64,000 bases of DNA from Lumbricus rubellus. Lineage: Eukaryota > Annelida > Clitellata > Crassiclitellata > Lumbricidae. How positions within the stretch are numbered: the first letter of the stretch is position 1; each line of letters opens with the position of its first letter. The notes under the pieces are model-generated. The model was not told where the DNA came from and did not search any database. It worked only from the letters and a program-made list of their open reading frames with translations. Positions 62,201 to 64,000 of this stretch are shown here, one piece after another. Location of the stretch: positions 6,672,619 through 6,736,618 of the forward strand of contig OX243827.1 of the NCBI GenBank assembly GCA_945859605.1. Reading direction: 5' to 3'. The translations under genes and the position numbers were made by a program.

Positions 62201-63708
62201 TGTGAACTTTCTTACATGGCTTAGAAAGTTCTGTGTTTTAACGGAGAAGTTGTGATTGTGTATATTAGGAGAAAGCTGAATTGCACAGCGATGGGACAAA
62301 GTCGACGATCAAACCGTCGCAGATGTCTGTGGCGCGTGTTACGTGTATCAGGGAGTACGTTAGCTTACTTACTTACCTAGTTTTGTTTTTTTGTTGGTGA
62401 ATTGTGCTTGTTCTGTGTGTTGCAGGACATACAGGACATCCTGCATCATTATAATAAACTGGTACAACTAGGAAATGTGTCTAATATTAGCTATGATGTG
62501 TCAACTGTTTTTAGACTTGTTATCGTGCAGAGACTAGTTGAGTTTCAATTTGGGACAATTTTCAAGAAATTCTGGTTTATTCTCACTAAGTCATTTGAAT
62601 TACATTGCTTATATTAATAGCTTGTATACTGTTATGTATGTGTGAAGACACTCTGAACAAATTTATATATTGCATATATTTTATATATTGAGTAGTTCTG
62701 TAGTAGTAATGATGGTTTTGATGTTGCAGAAAAGAACCTTTACGTGGAGTGCCTTTCATTGATGACTACATCGCAACACAAGAAGAGGTATCTCATCATT
62801 ACTGACTTATATAGTGTTGTATTTTATTTTGTATTTGAGCATTTGTATCAAAGCGTCTGTAGTAGGGTGATCGATTCAGAAGCGCTCCAAGTGCACTAGA
62901 CCCTGCAACAAGAAGCAGGTTTGAGATGAAAGAAGACAGAATTGTAGAGCAAACAGAAAGAGAAACTTGTACATTCCAAAGAGAAGGACTAGTTGGGGCA
63001 AATGATCGAGACTGAGCCATAACAGTTTTAGTATGAGGGATCAAAAGTTTGAGCTTGTTGTATGTATGCATGTATGTATGTATGTACGTGCAATGTCGTG
63101 CATTTGTTAAAGCGCCATTTTCAAGATACACTACTCAGAAGCACTCTCAACTACAGCGCGGGCAATATTGGTGAAATGAAGTGGATGGTGGGTGTAAGCT
63201 GAATGAGGTCAAAGTATAACGCTAACTGTCGATCAGCTAATGACTTGTGCTAGCTATGCTTCATCTGTTCAACATAAACTTACATTTATTCTTGTGTTCT
63301 TGCATGCGTACTAGTACATTTATAGTGGTACATACAGGTACTTAATGCAAACATGCATGTATGCATACTATGTAATACCCGGTACATACTTGCTTGCGTG
63401 CATTACTTATGCAACAGAGTGAAAGTTAAAGGTACACAGAATACTGTTAGACAGCATTGCACTGATATTGTTTGGATGTTTGGAAATTGTGAATGATGTA
63501 TTCACTGATGTTTTGTTGTTGATTACAGGTCGTTGATTATCTGACGGAGTTTTCTGGCATTCAGCCCGGTGACCTTGACCCTGCGTTGTCCTTCAGATAT
63601 CTCACGACCTTGAAGTCGACGTATCTGAAGCTGCGCTATCTCATCAACGCGAAGGTCATCTTTGTCGGTCATGGACTCAAGAAAGACTTTCGTGTTCTCA
63701 ATCTTGTG
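41162..63708 (+). CDS. PAN2: PAN2, PAN2-PAN3 deadenylation complex catalytic subunit, gene span, 3' end outside window
   Basis: Twenty-six coding exons with consistent phases (listed separately). PAN2 trims mRNA poly(A) tails in the cytoplasm, in complex with a PAN3 dimer and poly(A)-binding protein. Exons 1-9 encode the WD40 region, 10-11 the linker, 12-22 the inactive ubiquitin-hydrolase-like domain and 23-26 the start of the DEDD exonuclease. Three of the four DEDD acids can be placed (GLDAEF in exon 23, KDFRV in exon 26). The USP nucleophile Cys appears to be Ala (NAYCNAMIQ), as expected for a pseudo-hydrolase. An unusual CCCH zinc finger lies in exon 19. The gene ends beyond the right edge. 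A promoter cannot be fixed; an AG acceptor lies directly before the ATG, so a non-coding exon lies upstream. Confidence 0.96.
41798..41887 (+). CDS. PAN2: PAN2 exon 2
   Basis: Acceptor TTTCTAG|GCT, donor CACTCG|GTATGA. It encodes [19 protein letters not shown], the first WD40 blade. Confidence 0.88.
41954..42190 (+). repeat. tRNA-derived SINE, second family
   Basis: GGATGGCGCATTGGATAACAC head and GAATTCAATTCC, ending in a (TAT)n tail near 42184. Confidence 0.55.
42499..42668 (+). CDS. PAN2: PAN2 exon 3
   Basis: Acceptor CTTGCAG|GGACTC, donor CACAA|GTAAGT, ending in phase 2. WD40 strand sequence [17 protein letters not shown]. Confidence 0.9.
42688..42750 (+). repeat. SINE/LINE 3' tail
   Basis: GGGAGCGCCTCTGAGTAGTT, then CCTTGAAGGGGCGCTACATAAATG and a TGAATGAA end, directly after PAN2 exon 3. 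Confidence 0.6.
42751..44459. other. PAN2 intron 3, inner part
   Basis: About 1.7 kb of AT-rich intron. No gene or clear repeat seen; open frames (43796-44008, 43931-44188) have no recognisable content. Confidence 0.5.
44460..44527 (+). repeat. SINE/LINE 3' tail
   Basis: GGGAGTGCCTCTGAGTAGG, TTGAATGGGTGCTATATAAA and a (TTGA)n end, directly before PAN2 exon 4. Confidence 0.6.
44540..44660 (+). CDS. PAN2: PAN2 exon 4
   Basis: Acceptor TTGTTAG|GAGTCG, donor GAACA|GTAAGT. It encodes [20 protein letters not shown], matching the LLVGGLQ-vLEIDL region of PAN2. Confidence 0.93.
44875..45000. repeat. Interspersed repeat, third family
   Basis: TTTGAGCATTTATAAAGTGC, then AGATGAACCGTTCAGAAGCGC, then AAGAAGCAGGTTTTGAGA. 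Copies also at 60165-60400 and 62822-62960. Confidence 0.65.
45307..45384 (+). CDS. PAN2: PAN2 exon 5
   Basis: Acceptor ATTTTAG|GCAGAA, donor GGCGAG|GTATGT. It encodes [18 protein letters not shown]. Confidence 0.92.
45966..46084 (+). CDS. PAN2: PAN2 exon 6
   Basis: Acceptor TACAACAG|GTGTCT, donor CTCAA|GTACGT. It encodes [20 protein letters not shown] and ITCGFSLK. Confidence 0.93.
46100..46256. repeat. About 20-bp tandem repeats
   Basis: Seven or so copies of CCTCATTCATATGTAA with AATGA or TAG ends, directly after exon 6. Confidence 0.85.
46560..47950 (+). repeat. Tandem array copying the exon 7 splice acceptor
   Basis: Eight units of 45-48 bp ending in GGTGATCTAGAAAC (the last one is the true acceptor GCTCTAG|AAAC of exon 7). 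The first unit is separated from the others by the foldback element at 46608-47626. Each unit offers an AG like the real one, and each would read into a stop within its own length. Confidence 0.88.
46608..47626. mobile_element. 1-kb foldback element (MITE)
   Basis: Arms of about 484 and 492 bp (46608-47091 and 47135-47626) are almost perfect inverted copies around a 43-bp spacer. Termini are GGGTGATTCCGTGTCAA and its complement, flanked by AAAC on both sides (46604-46607, 47627-47630). No coding capacity. It is inserted in the acceptor array of PAN2 intron 6. Confidence 0.9.
47951..48098 (+). CDS. PAN2: PAN2 exon 7
   Basis: Acceptor GCTCTAG|AAACAATGG, donor CACAG|GTAACT, phase 2 to 0. It encodes [20 protein letters not shown] and [17 protein letters not shown], a strongly conserved WD40 part. 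Confidence 0.95.
48178..48385. repeat. Interspersed repeat, copy 2
   Basis: Shares GCCAGAAGTAAGAATTTT and GGCTTAAAAGTCATTCAT with 19885-20110. Confidence 0.5.
48580..48718 (+). CDS. PAN2: PAN2 exon 8
   Basis: Acceptor GTTCTTAG|AATGGG, donor AGCTG|GTTAGT. It encodes [11 protein letters not shown] and [12 protein letters not shown], the last full WD40 blade. Confidence 0.9.
49523..49599 (+). CDS. PAN2: PAN2 exon 9
   Basis: Acceptor CTTCACAG|GTTATG, donor GCAGCA|GTAAGT. It encodes [17 protein letters not shown]. Confidence 0.9.
50065..50162 (+). CDS. PAN2: PAN2 exon 10 (linker)
   Basis: Acceptor GTTTTAG|GCTGAG, donor TACAG|GTAGAA, phase 0 to 2. Ser/Thr/Pro-rich linker that in PAN2 contacts PAN3. 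Confidence 0.85.
50511..50686 (+). CDS. PAN2: PAN2 exon 11 (linker, start uncertain)
   Basis: The end is firm (AACCAG|GTAATA, phase 1). The start is chosen at GCTGTTGTAG|AAAT, which fits the phase of exon 10; an acceptor at ATCATGCAG (exon from 50460) fits as well. It encodes a poorly conserved linker ([16 protein letters not shown]). Confidence 0.6.
50774..50853. mobile_element. Mini piggyBac-type foldback (80 bp)
   Basis: TTAACCCTTTACCCGTT ... AACGGGTAAAGGGTTAA. The 80-bp copy at 56012-56091 has the same inner sequence. Confidence 0.65.
51184..51353 (+). CDS. PAN2: PAN2 exon 12 (start of pseudo-USP domain)
   Basis: Acceptor TATTTTAG|CATCTG, donor ATTCAG|GTTTGC, phase 1 to 0. It encodes [19 protein letters not shown] and [12 protein letters not shown]. 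The catalytic Cys of active hydrolases (N-T-C-Y) is Ala here. Confidence 0.97.
51540..51760. repeat. Interspersed repeat
   Basis: CATTTATATAGCGCCCCTTCAG followed by a diverged body. A related sequence is at 56600-56860 and the start is repeated at 63795-63815. Confidence 0.6.
52136..52189 (+). repeat. Duplicated acceptor and 5' part of PAN2 exon 13 (first, unused copy)
   Basis: A 54-bp tandem copy of the start of exon 13 with its own TGTAG acceptor. Its frame ends in TAG at the junction with the second copy, so only the second acceptor gives a full protein. Confidence 0.88.
52190..52318 (+). CDS. PAN2: PAN2 exon 13
   Basis: Acceptor CTGTTGTAG|GTGTTG (second copy), donor TGTCAG|GTAATC, 43 codons. 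It encodes [20 protein letters not shown] and [10 protein letters not shown], a hallmark of PAN2. Confidence 0.95.
52920..53069 (+). CDS. PAN2: PAN2 exon 14
   Basis: Acceptor GTGTAG|GCAACC, donor GATTCG|GTATAA, 50 codons. It encodes [20 protein letters not shown] and [12 protein letters not shown]. Confidence 0.96.
53562..53900 (-). pseudogene. LINE fragment (ORF2 C terminus)
   Basis: A minus-strand frame with [19 protein letters not shown], then [19 protein letters not shown]. This is the Cys-His tail of many LINE reverse transcriptases. It lies in PAN2 intron 14, in antisense orientation. Confidence 0.8.
54079..54314 (+). CDS. PAN2: PAN2 exon 15
   Basis: Acceptor ATTTGAAG|GAGTTC, donor GAACA|GTAAGT, phase 0 to 2. 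Poorly conserved, acidic insert in the pseudo-USP domain. Confidence 0.82.
54673..54806 (+). CDS. PAN2: PAN2 exon 16
   Basis: Acceptor GTTTCAG|AAAGAAG, phase 2 to 1. The donor is the first of twelve identical-context sites (CAACGG|GTGAGT at 54807). It encodes [18 protein letters not shown] and a strand [13 protein letters not shown]. Any later donor would add an in-frame stop (GGT GAG TAG). Confidence 0.92.
54751..55440 (+). repeat. 56-bp tandem array copying the exon 16 end and its splice donor
   Basis: Twelve copies of a 56-bp unit: the last 37 or so bases of exon 16 (CTGCTTATCGTTGACCTT ... GAGTCAACGG) plus GTGAGTAGTTGTTGTGTAG. Donors lie every 56 bp from 54807 to 55423. Copies differ by a few bases only. 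Confidence 0.97.
56012..56091. mobile_element. Mini piggyBac-type foldback (80 bp)
   Basis: Diverged copy of 50774-50853 with the same length and inner sequence (GCCCCGAGAATATC). Confidence 0.65.
56437..56549 (+). CDS. PAN2: PAN2 exon 17
   Basis: Acceptor TTATGCAG|AACCAA, donor ATACAC|GTAAGT, phase 1 to 0. It encodes [20 protein letters not shown] and CSKYQIH. Confidence 0.94.
56600..56860. repeat. Interspersed repeat
   Basis: TTTATATAGCGTCCCTTTAAG start, related to 51540-51760. No coding content. Confidence 0.55.
57239..57337 (+). CDS. PAN2: PAN2 exon 18
   Basis: Acceptor TCTGTTTAG|TTGCAA, donor GATCAT|GTAAGT, 33 codons. It encodes [20 protein letters not shown] and AFWRSQ. Confidence 0.94.
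58012..58133 (+). CDS. PAN2: PAN2 exon 19 with CCCH zinc finger
   Basis: Acceptor TTCTGCAG|AATGTA, donor AACAG|GTTCGT, phase 0 to 2. It encodes [20 protein letters not shown], a perfect C-x5-C-x4-C-x3-H finger. I recall such a finger in PAN3 but not in vertebrate PAN2. Confidence 0.88.
58309..58500 (+). repeat. tRNA-derived SINE
   Basis: Head GGGGCACGGTGGTGTAGTGG, B-box-like GGTTCAAATCC, body as in the copy at 24236-24400, and tail CTTGAAGGGGCGCTATAACA. Confidence 0.8.
58718..58829 (+). CDS. PAN2: PAN2 exon 20
   Basis: Acceptor GTCTTTTAG|TTCATC, donor GACGAG|GTACAT, phase 2 to 0. It encodes [18 protein letters not shown]. Confidence 0.92.
58916..59160 (+). repeat. tRNA-derived SINE, second family
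   Basis: GGGGGATGGCTGAATGGTATC (A box) and CGCAGTTCGATAC (B box). A relative lies at 41954-42190 (GGGGGGGATGGCGCATTGGA). Confidence 0.65.
59855..60040 (+). CDS. PAN2: PAN2 exon 21
   Basis: Acceptor TTTTTAAG|GACAAT, donor GACAAG|GTCAGT, 62 codons. It encodes [20 protein letters not shown] and [14 protein letters not shown], the USP-fold FNDF element. Confidence 0.96.
60165..60400. repeat. Interspersed repeat, third family
   Basis: ACATTTATAGAGCGCCTCTTG start and CAGTGCACTAGACCCGGC, with a second partial copy (GAACCTTTCGGAGGCACTCC) behind it. Confidence 0.65.
60706..60809. repeat. 15-bp tandem repeat
   Basis: Six to seven copies of GTTTTGAAATTGTGT, ending 13 bp before the exon 22 acceptor. 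Confidence 0.93.
60822..60912 (+). CDS. PAN2: PAN2 exon 22
   Basis: Acceptor GATGACAG|AGTCTG; donor is the rare GC type (ATTCCAG|GCAAGT), phase 0 to 1. It encodes [20 protein letters not shown], the end of the pseudo-USP domain. Confidence 0.93.
61296..61450 (+). CDS. PAN2: PAN2 exon 23 (exonuclease start)
   Basis: Acceptor TTTCCAG|TTGCCT, donor AAGCCG|GTAGGT, phase 1 to 0. It encodes [16 protein letters not shown] with the first Asp and Glu of the DEDD site. Confidence 0.97.
61481..61690. repeat. 15-bp tandem repeat
   Basis: About 13 copies of AACAATGTATATGAT directly after exon 23. Confidence 0.93.
62043..62113. mobile_element. Mini foldback (71 bp)
   Basis: CCTTTAATGCCG ... CGGCATTAAAGGGTTAA. 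The left TTAA is mutated (TTGA). Probably the same class as 50774-50853. Confidence 0.4.
62269..62354 (+). CDS. PAN2: PAN2 exon 24
   Basis: Acceptor TATATTAG|GAGAAA, donor AGGGA|GTACGT, phase 0 to 2. It encodes [20 protein letters not shown]. Confidence 0.97.
62730..62787 (+). CDS. PAN2: PAN2 exon 25
   Basis: Acceptor TGTTGCAG|AAAAGA, donor GAAGAG|GTATCT, phase 2 to 0. It encodes [14 protein letters not shown]. Confidence 0.96.
62822..62960. repeat. Interspersed repeat, third family
   Basis: TTTGAGCATTTGTATCAAAGCG start, AAGCGCTCCAAGTGCACTAG body, AAGAAGCAGGTTTGAGA end. Confidence 0.65.
63529..63708 (+). CDS. PAN2: PAN2 exon 26
   Basis: Acceptor GATTACAG|GTCGTT, donor CTTGTG|GTGAGG, 60 codons. 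It encodes [32 protein letters not shown] and [14 protein letters not shown], with the third acid of the DEDD exonuclease. The fourth acid and final His lie outside the window. Confidence 0.97.
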
Positions 63709-64000
63709 GTGAGGACGGACTTTTGTTTGTCTTGTATTTTACTGGTTTCTGCACAGTCTGGCACCAGTTCTAATTCATTCATTTCATTTCAAAAATTTAT
63801 ATAGCACCCCATCATGAGGTGCAAAAAGTAAGTAAGTCGAATAAACACAGTGCTGACTAGAAGTTGAAGACAGTTTAGGTTTAAATTGCTGTGGCTTCAC
63901 AAATTCTGCCATTACACTGATTTTACATTTTCACAATTTCACAGCATTCATTCATTCATTCATTGAAGTATTTGTACGGCAGCTCTTCAAGGAAACTACT

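Overview
This window is metazoan nuclear DNA, most likely from a marine invertebrate. It shows GT-AG introns, tRNA-derived SINEs, CR1/L2-like LINE remains, long (TATG)n arrays and the frequent word TAGGCCTA. I cannot name the species. Two host genes can be traced exon by exon. A complete viral mobile element is inserted in one of them.

Host gene 1 (minus strand, 25101 down to 80, continuing past the left edge) encodes a secreted protein of the PhoPQ-activated/AprA (autocrine proliferation repressor) family. I trace ten coding exons whose phases all agree, from a signal-peptide exon at 25009-25101 to an exon at 80-167. Its introns hold a 5'-truncated LINE, a hAT-type MITE with an 8-bp target duplication, a SINE head and microsatellites.

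Mobile element (377-16222, 15,846 bp) is a Polinton/Maverick of the adintovirus type. It lies in the intron between the ninth and tenth traced exons of host gene 1. A 6-bp target duplication (TAGGCG) and 194-bp inverted repeats that look identical bound it. It has three gene blocks: (i) minus strand 1806-3259, a zinc-ribbon/phospholipase-A2-like protein and a chromodomain integrase in overlapping frames; (ii) plus strand 3289-9503, packaging ATPase, penton, two pX/pVI-like proteins, a dUTPase-fold protein, two proteins of unknown function and the major capsid protein; (iii) minus strand 9589-15957, two paralogous fibre-like proteins, adenain-like protease, a zinc-finger protein and protein-primed DNA polymerase B. 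Together these are the parts for replication, integration, capsid assembly, maturation, packaging and probably receptor binding.

The middle (25.1-41.1 kb) has no gene I can support. It holds SINEs, a candidate promoter with two CRE sites, a 24-bp minisatellite, a 7.5-kb 26-bp minisatellite with higher-order structure, and a second (TATG)n array.

Host gene 2 (plus strand, 41162-63708 and beyond) is PAN2, the catalytic subunit of the PAN2-PAN3 deadenylase. I trace 26 coding exons through the WD40 region, linker, pseudo-ubiquitin-hydrolase domain and into the DEDD exonuclease; the last part lies outside the window. At three places a tandem duplication has copied a splice site: an acceptor array before exon 7, a duplicated 5' end of exon 13, and twelve copies of the exon 16 donor. 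Its introns also hold a 1-kb foldback element, short TTAA-flanked foldbacks, SINEs and a LINE fragment.
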